From Ardenticatenaceae bacterium (GTDB lineage Bacteria; Chloroflexota; Anaerolineae; Promineifilales; Promineifilaceae), in contig JACKBS010000007.1 in NCBI GenBank assembly GCA_020634435.1, positions 310,001-374,000 on the forward strand: a stretch of 64,000 bases of DNA, in the 5' to 3' direction. Below the pieces are notes generated by a model, which saw nothing but the letters and a program-made list of their open reading frames with translations, was not told where the DNA came from and made no database searches. The position numbers and the translations under genes were made by a program. Positions 16,051 through 25,811 of this stretch are shown here, in pieces. Positions within the stretch are counted from its first letter, which is position 1, and every line of letters starts with the position of its first letter.

Positions 16051-17661
16051 TCATTCCACAATGCCAAAAATCTTGAACACATCGGGCAACATCACCGCCG
16101 AACGAATACCGGTGAGTGTGTCATACTGCTGTAGATCGGCGTTGTAGTTTTCATCGTAGTCGATGAACAACAGCACATGATCATTTAGCCAAAGTGATTC
16201 ACCGCCGTTTTGGGCGATGAACACCGGTTGCTGCCCATCTTGTGTATACAGCCACAAACCCATCTGGTCTGGATTCGGCGTGAACTGGCGTAGGGCAATC
16301 CAGTTGGGGTCTGGGCCAATAATCGGGCTGGGGTATGGACCGCCAAAGCCGACGGCTTGAGAGGGGGGTAGATTAGCGACCGAACCCGATTCTAGATCAA
16401 AAACGGCCGTATGGGTCTCATTGTTGCCGGTAAAAGCGAGCCAGGCCAGGAAACGGCCGTCCGCCGACCAGGCAGGTGAGGTATAGCCAGCATTTGCAAC
16501 GGCGTTAGCAAACTCAGCGGCCTCAAACGCCATCACACCACTCTCTGGACGGTAAATCCAGGCGGTTTGGCGGTCATTGGCACTTTGCTGAACAGAGCTG
16601 TAGGCAATAGCACCCGAAGCTGAGATAGCTGGATTACTGCTCATAAGATGCTGCGAATCCACTAGAGTAACTTCCCCGCTGGCAATATCAATTAGCGCAG
16701 GTCGGCCAGTATTGGGTCCGCCATCGCTTTCAAAATCGAGCCAAATGCCACTGAGAATCGTGTCGTTGTTATACCACCAATGGAACCCGGCCAGGTGTGT
16801 ACCTTGCTCATCATGGTCGGTAGTTAAGGCGCGGGTTTCACCAGAAGTGATGTCTAGCAACCACAAATCACCCTGAACCTGGAAAAAGGCATGCTTTCCG
16901 TCTGGAGACGGAACGGCCGTAATTCCCTCCTGATACCACAACTGCACCGGCTCCCCATCGGTACCAACCTGCCACAGGCTGCCGTCTGGCTGGCTGTAAA
17001 GCAAGCCCACCGGCGCAGGCTGCTCGTCCCGCACAGGCAGATCGTTCAGCTCAAGCAGGAAACCATAAGGCGCATAGAGCATGGCTTTAAGGGCGAAACG
17101 GCCGTCTCTCTCCTCCGCCATAAACAGAATCGCCTCATCCTCACCCTCGGCACCCCAGCCGGTGCTGTGCCACGCGGCCACAACCGATATATCGGGGCCG
17201 AGCATGGTCTGCGGGTCTTGGCCGTCTAGCATGGCACTCAGGTCGGTGTTGGCCGGGCTGAACTGCACCACAGCACCGACCGGCAACAGGTTTTCCAACA
17301 ACGGCCGTAAATCGGCAGGGGCAAACTGCTGCCATTCCGAACGATAACCACCAAAGGCAACTGGATCGCTCATGAGGCTGGCAAGCTGGTCAAAATCGCG
17401 GTTGGCTAGCGCACTTTGCACCTCGGCCATAAATGAATCCAGATCGTTGGCGGGCAGTTCGGTGGCCATTGGCACAGATTCTACGGTTGGCTCGATGGTT
17501 GGTGTGGGCAGCGGCATATCGGTTGGCGCTGCGGTCGGTTCAGTGACGATGGGCGGAACGGCTGTTGCTTCCATTACGGGTTCCGCTTCAGCCGTGCAGG
17601 CGGTAGCCAACAGCCATAAGGTTAAAAGGACAAACAGGGCTAAAACTTTACGGGGTGTCAT
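16051..17661 (-). CDS. lipoprotein with TolB-like beta-propeller region
   Basis: This is a 536-residue lipoprotein: hydrophobic signal with lipobox LATAC, then a Thr/Pro-rich linker to about residue 70. Residues ~75-200 form an alpha/beta segment of unknown type. The rest has repeated units ending in patterns such as SPDGKHAFFQVQGDLWLLDI and SADGRFLAWLAF, which resemble TolB/WD40-like propeller blades. It probably sits on the outer face of the membrane; function is unknown. Neighbours on the same strand (CPBP proteases) are separated by about 135 bases. Confidence 0.6.
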   Translation of the reverse strand: MTPRKVLALFVLLTLWLLATACTAEAEPVMEATAVPPIVTEPTAAPTDMPLPTPTIEPTVESVPMATELPANDLDSFMAEVQSALANRDFDQLASLMSDPVAFGGYRSEWQQFAPADLRPLLENLLPVGAVVQFSPANTDLSAMLDGQDPQTMLGPDISVVAAWHSTGWGAEGEDEAILFMAEERDGRFALKAMLYAPYGFLLELNDLPVRDEQPAPVGLLYSQPDGSLWQVGTDGEPVQLWYQEGITAVPSPDGKHAFFQVQGDLWLLDITSGETRALTTDHDEQGTHLAGFHWWYNNDTILSGIWLDFESDGGPNTGRPALIDIASGEVTLVDSQHLMSSNPAISASGAIAYSSVQQSANDRQTAWIYRPESGVMAFEAAEFANAVANAGYTSPAWSADGRFLAWLAFTGNNETHTAVFDLESGSVANLPPSQAVGFGGPYPSPIIGPDPNWIALRQFTPNPDQMGLWLYTQDGQQPVFIAQNGGESLWLNDHVLLFIDYDENYNADLQQYDTLTGIRSAVMLPDVFKIFGIVE

Positions 17662-17796
17662 TACTTTGCGTGAATACTCCCGGCCTGCTGCTCAGACCAT
17701 CAAAGAAATTAGCGGCACTTCTGCCGCTAATCTACAGTATCGGTCTTAATCATTTGCCATGCTGCACGGGAGGGAAACGGCCGTCCCACGATTGGG

Positions 17797-18576
17797 CTAC
17801 TGCAATACAGGGAAAAACTCCATCGCCGCCAGGGAGAGGTAGATTAGGAGCACGGCGGCGCTGTTGGTGGTGATGTGGATCACAATCGGAATAAAAAGTG
17901 AACGCGTGCGCTCGTAGGCCAGGGCGTTGACCACGCCAATGACCGAACTGGCGGCCACCACGCTGATGCTGTCGGCATGGGCCAGGGCAAAGAGGGCACT
18001 GCTGGCCAGCACCCGCAGCCAGACGCGGCCCGTTTTGCCCCAAAACCAGGTGTGCAGCAAGCCACGAAAGTACAGTTCTTCAGAAATCGGGGCCAGGATG
18101 CCCACGCCGACAAGCGTGCTGATAAAGCCAAGCCAGGAAAATTCCAATGCACCGCCGGTAATCAGATCGCCCCGCGCTTGCAGACTATCCAAATTGCCCT
18201 CGATAGCCCACTGCACCAGCAGCCCCAGCGCCGCACGAGCAGGCAGCAGCAACACGGCCAGCCCAATACCAATCACCAACCACTCCCAACGCCACCGAAA
18301 CGGCCGTAAGCCCAACTGCGCCCAACTCAACTTCCCCCGTCGGATGCCGAGCCAGTACGTTGTGCCGCCCAGGCAGGTAAAGTTGGCCAAAAACAGCAAA
18401 AACGACGCCCCCAGGCTCAGCTCTTGAAACTGAGCCGCAATCAGGGTGGAGACCAACAAAAAGGAGCCAATACCCACCAGGAGGTACAAACCCAAATCGA
18501 GCCAGCGCTGCGGTGGCGGGCTGGCGTCAGGCGGCGATGGGGCCGGTAGACTGGACAGTTGTTCAAATTCCGTCAT
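17797..18576 (-). CDS. CPBP family intramembrane metalloprotease
   Basis: This 259-residue multi-pass membrane protein carries the CPBP (Abi/Rce1-like) motifs: SEELYFRG with the paired Glu and Arg, and a later ALFALAHAD motif with the metal-ligand His. About seven hydrophobic segments are visible. The ATG at 18,576 is chosen over an upstream TTG and overlaps the end of the next CPBP gene by 14 bp, so the two are co-transcribed. Substrate is unknown. Confidence 0.88.
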   Translation of the reverse strand: MTEFEQLSSLPAPSPPDASPPPQRWLDLGLYLLVGIGSFLLVSTLIAAQFQELSLGASFLLFLANFTCLGGTTYWLGIRRGKLSWAQLGLRPFRWRWEWLVIGIGLAVLLLPARAALGLLVQWAIEGNLDSLQARGDLITGGALEFSWLGFISTLVGVGILAPISEELYFRGLLHTWFWGKTGRVWLRVLASSALFALAHADSISVVAASSVIGVVNALAYERTRSLFIPIVIHITTNSAAVLLIYLSLAAMEFFPVLQ

Positions 18577-19489
18577 CAATTGTGTTCCCAACGGCCGTTG
18601 CCACCTTCTCGCGTCGCCACAGCAAAATCAGATAAAAAATAACAGCCATTACCCAAAACGAAACCAGCCCGTAAACGGCATTTAGCTTGGTCACCAGGAA
18701 GATCGATTCGGTTTGCAGGGCCGAACCGGTGTAGTTGGCAAACAGCGCCGAGTAGAGATTGTTGGAAGCATGGGCCCCAATCGCCAACGCCGCCGAATTG
18801 TCACGCAGGGTGATGTAGGCAAAAAAAGCGCCGATGCTCAGGTAAAACAGCGGCAGCAAAATAGCGCTGGCCGCCAGTTCCGGGTTGCCCAGGTGCGGAA
18901 TCATAAACAAGATGCCGTTGGCCAGCGACAAACCGATAAAGTTGCGCCCCAGCTGGCCGGTCGTTTGCAGCAGATAGCCGCGAAACAACAGCTCTTCGGC
19001 GGTGGTTTGCATGGGGGTTAGCAGCAGCACCACCAGAGCAAAGGGCAAAAAGCGGCGGGCGTTAAAGACGACGGTGTAAATCTCTGGGGTGAACAAATAT
19101 TCCACCCCGCTGGCCAGCGCCACCAGCAGCAGCCAGAGGCCAAACCCTTGCCACATGCGCTGCCATTCAAACTTTTTAGCCGGGGTGATGATGGAGCGAA
19201 ACGGCCGTCCGTGGACAAAGCGCACCGTCACAAACACGCCCACAATCATCATGCCAAAGCTCAAGTTCAGCGCCACGTAGTTCACGATTGGGTCAACCCC
19301 GACCAACATGCCCGTTTGCATATTTACGGCCGTATCCGAGCTGCTATCCATCATGACCCACAACATCGGCACAACGACAAACACCGAGCCTAAAATTAAC
19401 CAGAAAAACAAAATGAGAATGATGCCAAAAAAGGTGCGATACCACTCAGTCTGGCCCAGTTCCACCTGATCCAGAAAGGATTCTTTCAT
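18563..19489 (-). CDS. CPBP family intramembrane metalloprotease
   Basis: This 308-residue membrane protein has about eight hydrophobic segments and the CPBP motif TAEELLFRGYLLQ. The third conserved motif is GAHASNN in the C-terminal half. The start is ATG 19,489, preceded by AGGACAGGACT; an in-frame TTG five codons upstream is less likely. It is the first gene of a pair with the CPBP gene downstream. The two proteins are only distantly similar outside the motifs, so they are not a recent duplication. Confidence 0.88.
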   Translation of the reverse strand: MKESFLDQVELGQTEWYRTFFGIILILFFWLILGSVFVVVPMLWVMMDSSSDTAVNMQTGMLVGVDPIVNYVALNLSFGMMIVGVFVTVRFVHGRPFRSIITPAKKFEWQRMWQGFGLWLLLVALASGVEYLFTPEIYTVVFNARRFLPFALVVLLLTPMQTTAEELLFRGYLLQTTGQLGRNFIGLSLANGILFMIPHLGNPELAASAILLPLFYLSIGAFFAYITLRDNSAALAIGAHASNNLYSALFANYTGSALQTESIFLVTKLNAVYGLVSFWVMAVIFYLILLWRREKVATAVGNTIDDGI

Positions 19490-19748
19490 AGTCCTGTCCT
19501 TCAACTTTTACGCCGTGGGAAAAGCCCTACCTAATGGTGCCACCACCGGACAAAACTGGCAAGCAAGAGGAAGTTTATGGGGGGAAGACGGCCGTTATTA
19601 TGAACCCCAGATAAAAATCGGGATATATCTTGGATACAGAAATAATCTATCCACCATAAACTCAATTATGCTACCCAGGCAAAATGGAGTTGTAGCAAAC
19701 AAGAAGCATCCTAGATTATGTAAAGCAAAATGGAGAGCAGCATATAAA

Positions 19749-20561
19749 ATGAAGAAGAAAAACAAATTGTTTATCATCACCGCCCTGGTTATGTCCGGCC
19801 TGGGGGCCCTAGTAGTTGCTCTGGCCAACATGGGCACCCAAACAACTTATGCCCAGCGCACGGGCGGCAGCAATGAAATGATGTATTTGCCGCTGGTAGT
19901 AAAAGATGTTTCCTGCACGATACCTAACGCCAGCTATGATCAAATCCCGATTGCCTCAGAACCCTCAAATATCCCCGCCGCACAGCACCCAGACATTAAC
20001 CTGGCCATCCGCGGCTACGAGCCAACCACCGCCGCCCTAACGCTGGTAAATTATGCCGGCAACGTCGATCCCAATGCCCCGCAGCTAGACACCTTGTTTG
20101 CCACGCCGCGCCTGCCCGACTTTAGCAGCGCTTACCAGATTTACCGCTGGGATTGGGCCTGCGGCTGCCGCGGCGAGCTGATGGATTCGTGGGATACCAA
20201 TCTGCTGGGCATGAAAACCAATCCTGGCGAAACGATCCATGTCCCCGACTCCGGCTACGACATCGGCGGCAACCACGATGTGATGGTGCTGTATGCTGCC
20301 GAAAACCGCATCACGCTCAAGTACACGCGTGAAGACAATGTAGTCGGCGGCTACACAATTCACATCGAGGATGTGTGTGTCGATCCGCAGCTCATCAGCC
20401 TATACAACACGCTGAACGCGGCCGGGCGCAGCCAGCTGCCCGCGCTGGAAGGGCACCAGGCGTTTGGCCGGACATTGGGCAACGAAATCAAAGTGTCGGT
20501 GCGGGATGCGGGGAACTTTTTAGATGCGCGCTCGCGCAAGGATTGGTGGCAGGATTATTAG
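19749..20561 (+). CDS. secreted protein of unknown function
   Basis: This is a 270-residue protein with a clear signal peptide (MKKKNKLF followed by a hydrophobic core and a TYAQ cleavage region). The frame is open 78 codons further upstream, but that part is unlike coding sequence and the ATG at 19,749 gives a proper signal. Soon after cleavage comes MYLPLVVKD, a short motif also found at the C-terminus of the beta-helix protein encoded at 42,707. The mature region has two pairs of Cys and no family I recognise. It converges with the exonuclease gene, with seven bases between them. Confidence 0.6.
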   Translation: MKKKNKLFIITALVMSGLGALVVALANMGTQTTYAQRTGGSNEMMYLPLVVKDVSCTIPNASYDQIPIASEPSNIPAAQHPDINLAIRGYEPTTAALTLVNYAGNVDPNAPQLDTLFATPRLPDFSSAYQIYRWDWACGCRGELMDSWDTNLLGMKTNPGETIHVPDSGYDIGGNHDVMVLYAAENRITLKYTREDNVVGGYTIHIEDVCVDPQLISLYNTLNAAGRSQLPALEGHQAFGRTLGNEIKVSVRDAGNFLDARSRKDWWQDY

Positions 20562-20568
20562 GGGCAAG

Positions 20569-21894
20569 TCAAGCTTCGGCCAATTTGCGCTGGAGGCGGG
20601 CCAGGCGGTGCTCTAGCTCGTCGCGCACGGGGTTGTACGTGCGCTGCCGCCCGCCATTATTTATCAGGTTAAGCGCCTGTTCGGTCCAGAAAATCGCCTG
20701 CCGCAGCTCCTGAACCTGCCACTCGTAATATTTGGCCAGCTCCAAATGGGCGGTCACGTCTTCAAACGTGGTGGCAGCGATTTGCTGCCATAGGGGAAGC
20801 GCTTCAGCAGCACGGCCGTTTCGCTTCAGCAACAGGCCCAATTGGTGCAAATTTTGCTGATACAGCTCCAGGGGCAAGTCGCCTTGAGCGGCCAGGCGCA
20901 GCGTTTGCTCCGCGCCATTGTGGCCCAAATCGGCCTGCCACTTGCCCAGGCTGTACAGGTCGATGGGATGATCGGCTGCATCCGGCTGGCTGAGCAGGCG
21001 GGTCACTCGTGCGGCCAGCGTTACCATCGAGACCATGTCGATCTGGTTGTGGTAAAAAACGCGTACCAGTTCACGGGCATCACCGCTGCGCAGGTAGTTG
21101 GTGTACAGGCTGGGAATAAGCCAGCCGGGCACATCTTCCTGCCTGCGGTGTAGACCCAGCAGACTGCCTTCTAGCGACCCCAGCGCACAGGAACCCAACC
21201 GATGCCGCCACAACCGCCGCGCCGGATGCAGCAAATCCAAATGCGGCCGTTCACGCAAATCAGTAGGCATGCGGTTCATGATGAAGCGGCCTTCTAGCAA
21301 AGGAACATCGAAGGAACGGCCGTTAAACGTCACCAGGCCCACTTTATCCGCCAGAAGTTCATCCAGCAGGAGGAGCAAGGCTGGTTCATCGCCGTGATCG
21401 CGCAAAAAATATTGGCGCACCACAAAGCGGTCGCCCTTGGCGCTGGACTCAAAAAAGCCCACGCCCACCATGAAGGCCAGCGTACCCGCCCCGGCCAGCC
21501 CCGTCGTTTCTGTATCCAAAAAGAGAAAATCGCGAAAGTCGTGTGCAGCCAGGCGATCATCCTGCACAAAAGGGGCGGCGACCGCCGGGCTAAAGCGGAG
21601 CAAATCAGCCAGCCGGTCATCGCCGTGCTGGTATTCCAGAGCATAGACGTGATCCAGCACAAAGCAGCTGCCTACGGCCGTTTCTACCAGCTGGCCACCG
21701 GGCAAAAGCTTCTCCAAAGGCTGGATGTCCTCATCGTCTGCGAAATTAGATTGTTGGGGGGAAAACGGCCGTAACAACGATTCGTCAACAGGCGGGGCAG
21801 GTTTTAACTCACGCGAGGGCTTAAGATCGCGTGCCCCTTTTACCACGCCCAGGCGGCGCAGTTTTGCCTGGAGATCGTCTTTTTTATCGGCCAT
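20569..21894 (-). CDS. YprB-like RNase H-fold 3'-5' exonuclease
   Basis: The 441-residue protein starts at MADKKDD; extra in-frame codons upstream look non-coding. The DEDD exonuclease core is seen at FLFLDTETTGLAGAG (first Asp/Glu pair), VTFNGRSFDVPLLEGR and VFYHNQIDMVSM (last Asp). This is the RNase_H_2 (YprB) pattern, in which QEDVPGWLIP and the DLLHPARRLWRHRL stretch are also common. The C-terminal 130 residues are helical and TPR-like. Role in nucleic-acid processing is inferred; substrate unknown. Confidence 0.8.
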   Translation of the reverse strand: MADKKDDLQAKLRRLGVVKGARDLKPSRELKPAPPVDESLLRPFSPQQSNFADDEDIQPLEKLLPGGQLVETAVGSCFVLDHVYALEYQHGDDRLADLLRFSPAVAAPFVQDDRLAAHDFRDFLFLDTETTGLAGAGTLAFMVGVGFFESSAKGDRFVVRQYFLRDHGDEPALLLLLDELLADKVGLVTFNGRSFDVPLLEGRFIMNRMPTDLRERPHLDLLHPARRLWRHRLGSCALGSLEGSLLGLHRRQEDVPGWLIPSLYTNYLRSGDARELVRVFYHNQIDMVSMVTLAARVTRLLSQPDAADHPIDLYSLGKWQADLGHNGAEQTLRLAAQGDLPLELYQQNLHQLGLLLKRNGRAAEALPLWQQIAATTFEDVTAHLELAKYYEWQVQELRQAIFWTEQALNLINNGGRQRTYNPVRDELEHRLARLQRKLAEA

Positions 21895-22077
21895 ATGTTC
21901 TGATTGTAAGCCGCCCGCAGAGGAATGACAACCTGTTTGGCACATTGTTTAAGCATTAGCTTCGAACCATCGTTTACAAGACGTATTGCAGACGCAGGTC
22001 CAACACCAGGCACAGGACAGAGGATACCGCGTAGAATAATTGTTGACACATCTCAGCATTCCTGATGAGGTTATACA

Positions 22078-23010
22078 ATGCGTTTTGCTCGACTCACTCT
22101 TAACGACCTAGCACCGTGGGCCACTTTGCTGGCAGCTGCCTTTGATCGTGAATTGGCTCAAATGGTGCAACTGCTACAATTTTTAGGCGACGAGGAGCAG
22201 CTAGCCTGGGGCGCATGGGATGGCCCTACTCTGGCAGCCCAGTACAGTTGCCTGCTGCGCGAAATTTTTCTCCCCTCACAGCAGCGATGTGTACCTGTTG
22301 GCCTGAGCATTAATATGGCTGTTCATCCAAACTATCGAGGGCGGGGATTGGTAAAAACAGTCTCAGCTCCTGTTTACGATGTATTGACAGACCTAGGAGC
22401 AATAGCAGGCGTGGGCTTTTCCAATGCCGCCGGGGTCAAGGTAGATAAGCACAGTTCTGGCTATGGTTATTCCGTGGTAGGCAAGCTACGGCCGTATCTC
22501 TTCTGGCTTCGTCCTCACCAACCCACACCTGATTTCTACCTTTCAACTGAATGGCCCAATCTGCCCTTTCTGCCGAAGGACCATGAAACGGCCGTTCACT
22601 TTGCCTGGACACCAACCAGTTTACATCACCGCTTTGCCTGCCACCCATTCCGCACCTATCGTTTTGGTATTTGGCAGAAAGATGGCGCTATTGCTGGCAT
22701 TGTCATTTATCGATCTATCCAGTTGGCCGGATTGCCCGGTGCTGCTCTGTTATCAGCCTATGGCCACGATCTCAGCAATTTACTATCGCGTTGGACAGCA
22801 GCCCTGGCAGGCCATGGCGTCCGATTTGTCCACCTGGCGGGAACACCAACTGCCAGAACGGCCAGGCTTATGCGTGAAACGGCCGTTTGCTTGCCCCAGT
22901 TCTACAGCCACAATCCGTATTACCTAACGCTAAAACCACTTACTAACCAATTGCCGCAGGCGGCTTTTCACCTGGAAAATTGGTCCTGCCTTGGTGGTGA
23001 CGTGCTGTAG
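22078..23010 (+). CDS. GNAT family N-acetyltransferase
   Basis: This 310-residue protein has a GNAT acetyl-CoA motif at INMAVHPNYRGRGLVKTV (residues ~81-98; R-G-R-G-L). A second, weaker region around FVHLAGTPTARTARLMRET may be a second acetyltransferase-like half. Three copies of ACGGCCGT lie in it. Acceptor substrate is unknown. Neighbouring genes do not point to a pathway. Confidence 0.65.
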   Translation: MRFARLTLNDLAPWATLLAAAFDRELAQMVQLLQFLGDEEQLAWGAWDGPTLAAQYSCLLREIFLPSQQRCVPVGLSINMAVHPNYRGRGLVKTVSAPVYDVLTDLGAIAGVGFSNAAGVKVDKHSSGYGYSVVGKLRPYLFWLRPHQPTPDFYLSTEWPNLPFLPKDHETAVHFAWTPTSLHHRFACHPFRTYRFGIWQKDGAIAGIVIYRSIQLAGLPGAALLSAYGHDLSNLLSRWTAALAGHGVRFVHLAGTPTARTARLMRETAVCLPQFYSHNPYYLTLKPLTNQLPQAAFHLENWSCLGGDVL

Positions 23011-23060
23011 CGAGACTCGTGATATTTTCCCGATTTGTGGCGTTGGCATATACTTGAGCC

Positions 23061-23666
23061 ATGAAGATTTACCTTGCCCGGCATGGGCAATCGCGTTGGC
23101 AAGTGCAGCGGGATGACGAAGATTGGGACAGCCCTCTAACGGATTTAGGACAGCGGCAAGCCAAACTGTTGGCCACCTGGATGTCCACGCATGCCCGCCT
23201 GGACAGTAGTTCGCGGCTGGAAATTGGCAGCGTGCGATCCAGCCCGCTACGACGTGCCCAAGAAACGGCCGTTCCGCTCAGCAAAGCGCTAGACTGCCCT
23301 CTCCACACCGATGCCTATCTGCGCGAAGCCGATTTTTTCGTGGCGGAGCATCTAGCTTCGCGCGAATCACCCTACCAGGCGATGCCGCTATATGAGCCAT
23401 CGGCCATTTACGCGGCTTTTAAGCAGCAGGCGCAGGCGGCGCTTTACGCCCTGGTGCAAGACGCCGAAACGAGCGGCCAGCCGGTGTTGGGCATTGCCCA
23501 CGGTGGACTCATCTCCACCATCCTGCGGCTGGCAACAGGCAGTGATTCGGTTTCATTTTGGCTGTACAATACCAGTTTGAACCTGATTGAATGGAAACGC
23601 GGCCGTTGGCACTTGGTTTACCTGAATTTATGGGACCATCTGCCACCCGCCTGGCGCACGTTCTAA
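23061..23666 (+). CDS. histidine phosphatase superfamily protein
   Basis: This 201-residue protein opens with MKIYLARHGQSRW, the RHG motif of the phosphoglycerate mutase/phosphatase superfamily (catalytic His8). SSPLRRAQETAVPL and VLGIAHGGLIS give the other conserved Arg and His. Length is normal for small cytosolic phosphatases such as GpmB or CobC; the substrate cannot be told from sequence. No cobalamin genes are nearby. It lies 50 bases after the acetyltransferase gene and 65 before a CPBP protease gene. Confidence 0.88.
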   Translation: MKIYLARHGQSRWQVQRDDEDWDSPLTDLGQRQAKLLATWMSTHARLDSSSRLEIGSVRSSPLRRAQETAVPLSKALDCPLHTDAYLREADFFVAEHLASRESPYQAMPLYEPSAIYAAFKQQAQAALYALVQDAETSGQPVLGIAHGGLISTILRLATGSDSVSFWLYNTSLNLIEWKRGRWHLVYLNLWDHLPPAWRTF

Positions 23667-23731
23667 AAAAGTTTGGGAAGAGAAAATCCGCATCGCAGCG
23701 AGCATGGCTCCCCCTATCAATCGAGAAAATC

Positions 23732-24700
23732 ATGGGAATTGTAGAAATTACGCTGGTGGTCGGGCTGATTGTGCTGGCCAACGTGGTAAAAAAGCAGAAT
23801 TCAGACACCTTTATCAAGCTGTTTGATCTGCTGCTAATCTGGCTAAATGCGCCTCTGTTTCTGCTGGGCGTCTTGTTCGTTTTCCAAACCAGCGAACTGC
23901 GCTCGATGGTTACCGTTCAGCTGGATAGTCCGGTGGCATTTGGCATCTTTTTGCAGGCAACGGCCGTTTGGGGAGTCATCGTTAGTTTTCGTTCAACCCG
24001 GCACAGTTTAGAGCGCTGGATGCCCATCGATCCCCATTCGCCGCTGCATACTCTGGCGCTGGTTCTCAGCGGCTACTTTGCCGGCAGCGTCATGCTGCAA
24101 GTGGTCGGCGGCCTAGATAACTTCACCGAAAACATGACTCGCGTCTCCATCTTGTTCTTCCTGGCGCAGCAGGCCGGTTTTGTGCTCATCGCCTTTTTAG
24201 GGGTAGGGGCCGTGATGCGGCGGGATTGGACGGCCGTATTCAAACGACTAGGTCTGGGTCCGGTAAACGGCCGTCAGCTGCTAGAAGCGCTCGGCTGGAT
24301 TGTCCTGCTGGTTGTGCTGCAATGGATTGGCAGCGTGGTCTGGGAGATGATTGATCCGCAAGAGGTAGCTCAGGTGGAGGCGCTCAGCGAGAGGCTGTAC
24401 GAGGGATTTGGCTTTTGGCACTGGCTGGCCCTGGCCATCGGCGCGGGAATTGGTGAAGAGATTTTGTTCCGCGGTGCCCTTCAGCCCGTGCTGGGCATCT
24501 GGTTCACCTCCCTGCTGTTTGCCGTGGTGCACGTGCAGTATGGCCTGCTGAACCCGGCCACGCTGGTGCTATTTTTGCTGGCACTGATTTTGGGGCACAT
24601 CAAGCAGCGCCACAACACCACCGTCGCCATTCTGGTCCACTTTGGCTACGACCTCATCCTGGCGTTGATTACTTTGTTGGCGGCTACGTTTGTTTCGTAG
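23732..24700 (+). CDS. CPBP family intramembrane metalloprotease (third copy)
   Basis: This 322-residue membrane protein carries the motif GIGEEILFRGALQPVL and a later FAVVHVQYG with the conserved His. The frame is open into the phosphatase gene, but ATG 23,732 begins right at the first membrane segment and avoids a 76-bp overlap. About eight hydrophobic segments are visible. It is the third CPBP gene within 7 kb, but is not linked to the other two. Confidence 0.85.
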   Translation: MGIVEITLVVGLIVLANVVKKQNSDTFIKLFDLLLIWLNAPLFLLGVLFVFQTSELRSMVTVQLDSPVAFGIFLQATAVWGVIVSFRSTRHSLERWMPIDPHSPLHTLALVLSGYFAGSVMLQVVGGLDNFTENMTRVSILFFLAQQAGFVLIAFLGVGAVMRRDWTAVFKRLGLGPVNGRQLLEALGWIVLLVVLQWIGSVVWEMIDPQEVAQVEALSERLYEGFGFWHWLALAIGAGIGEEILFRGALQPVLGIWFTSLLFAVVHVQYGLLNPATLVLFLLALILGHIKQRHNTTVAILVHFGYDLILALITLLAATFVS

Positions 24701-24710
24701 GCCCCCCTCC

Positions 24711-24783
24711 CTAGCCCTCCTCTTGAGAGGGAGCGGGAATCTGGCTCCCTCTCCCTGGCAGGGAGAGGGCTGGGGTGAGGGTG
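24711..24783. repeat. GC-rich palindromic repeat forming the 3' end of the OppF-like gene
   Basis: The core is CCCTCTCCCT, GGC, AGGGAGAGGG (24,747-24,769), a perfect 10-bp stem, flanked by CCCTCCCTAGCCCTCC and CTGGGGTGAGGGTGG. A related CCCTCCCTAGCCCTCC sequence lies after the membrane protein gene at 37,680. This type of repeat is widespread between genes in environmental genomes; here it is read as coding sequence. Confidence 0.6.
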
Positions 24784-25811
24784 GTTGTCTCCCCCACGGT
24801 TTCCACATGATGACAGGCTACATGATGCGGCTTTTCGGCCGTGCCTAAGTTGCGAAAGACCGGGTCATCCGTGTGGCAAATATCTGTAGCGAACGGGCAG
24901 CGCGGATGGAAGCGGCAGCCCGCGGGTGGTCGTGCCGGGTTGGGCACATCCCCCTGCAAAATAATGCGCTCCCGTTTTGCTTCCTTAATCGGATCAGGGA
25001 TCGGAATGGCTGAGAGCAAACCTTGAGTATAGGGGTGCAACGGCCGTTCAAACACCTCATCTCGCTCGCCCAACTCCACAATGCGGCCCAGGTACATCAC
25101 CGCCACCCGGTCGCTCAGGTAGCGCACGACTGCCAGATCGTGGGCAATGAAGAGATAGGTCAGCCCCAACTCCTGCTTCAAATCGTCCAGCAAGTTAATG
25201 ACTTGGGCCTGAATCGACACATCCAGCGCTGAAATCGGCTCATCGGCCACGATGAAGCGGGGATTGGTGGCCAGAGCACGAGCAATGCCAATGCGCTGCC
25301 GCTGCCCGCCAGAAAATTCGTGCGGATAGCGGTGTATGTAGTGTGGATTGAGCCCCACCCGCTCCAACAGCTCCTGCACTCGCTTGCGGCGCGTCGCCGG
25401 GCCAACGCCCACATTGTGCACTTGCAGCGGCTCCTCGACAATTTCGCCCACCGTCATGCGCGGATTGAGCGAAACGTACGGGTCCTGGAAGATCATCTGC
25501 ATGTGGCGGCGGCTGGCGCGCAGCTCTTCGGCCGTGAGCGAGGTTAGCTCCCGGTTGTCCATGAGCACACGTCCAGCAGACGGCCGTAATAGCTGCAAAA
25601 GCAGTCGCCCAGTCGTGGATTTGCCACAGCCGCTTTCACCCACCAGCCCCAGCGTCTCCCCGCGATAAATCTCAAAGTCCAGCCCGTCTACCGCCTGCAC
25701 GGCCCCCACCTGTTGCCTATGCCAGCCGCGCCGGATGGGGAAATATTTTTTGAGTCCCTCAACGCGAACCAATACATCGCTCTGGCCATTTGTAGCCGTT
25801 GTTTCTGTCAT
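24711..25811 (-). CDS. oligopeptide/dipeptide ABC transporter ATP-binding protein, OppF/DppF type
   Basis: This 366-residue ATPase has Walker A GESGCGKST, signature FSGGQRQRIGIARAL, Walker B FIVADEPISALD and the C-terminal oligopeptide-ATPase extension with its Cys cluster (PAGCRFHPRCPFATDICHTD). It starts at MTETTAT, overlapping the stop of the OppD-like gene by 4 bp. The last ~28 residues, after HHVACHHVE, are encoded by a palindromic intergenic repeat and are probably not functional. It is the last gene of the transporter operon. Confidence 0.93.
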   Translation of the reverse strand: MTETTATNGQSDVLVRVEGLKKYFPIRRGWHRQQVGAVQAVDGLDFEIYRGETLGLVGESGCGKSTTGRLLLQLLRPSAGRVLMDNRELTSLTAEELRASRRHMQMIFQDPYVSLNPRMTVGEIVEEPLQVHNVGVGPATRRKRVQELLERVGLNPHYIHRYPHEFSGGQRQRIGIARALATNPRFIVADEPISALDVSIQAQVINLLDDLKQELGLTYLFIAHDLAVVRYLSDRVAVMYLGRIVELGERDEVFERPLHPYTQGLLSAIPIPDPIKEAKRERIILQGDVPNPARPPAGCRFHPRCPFATDICHTDDPVFRNLGTAEKPHHVACHHVETVGETTTLTPALSLPGRGSQIPAPSQEEG

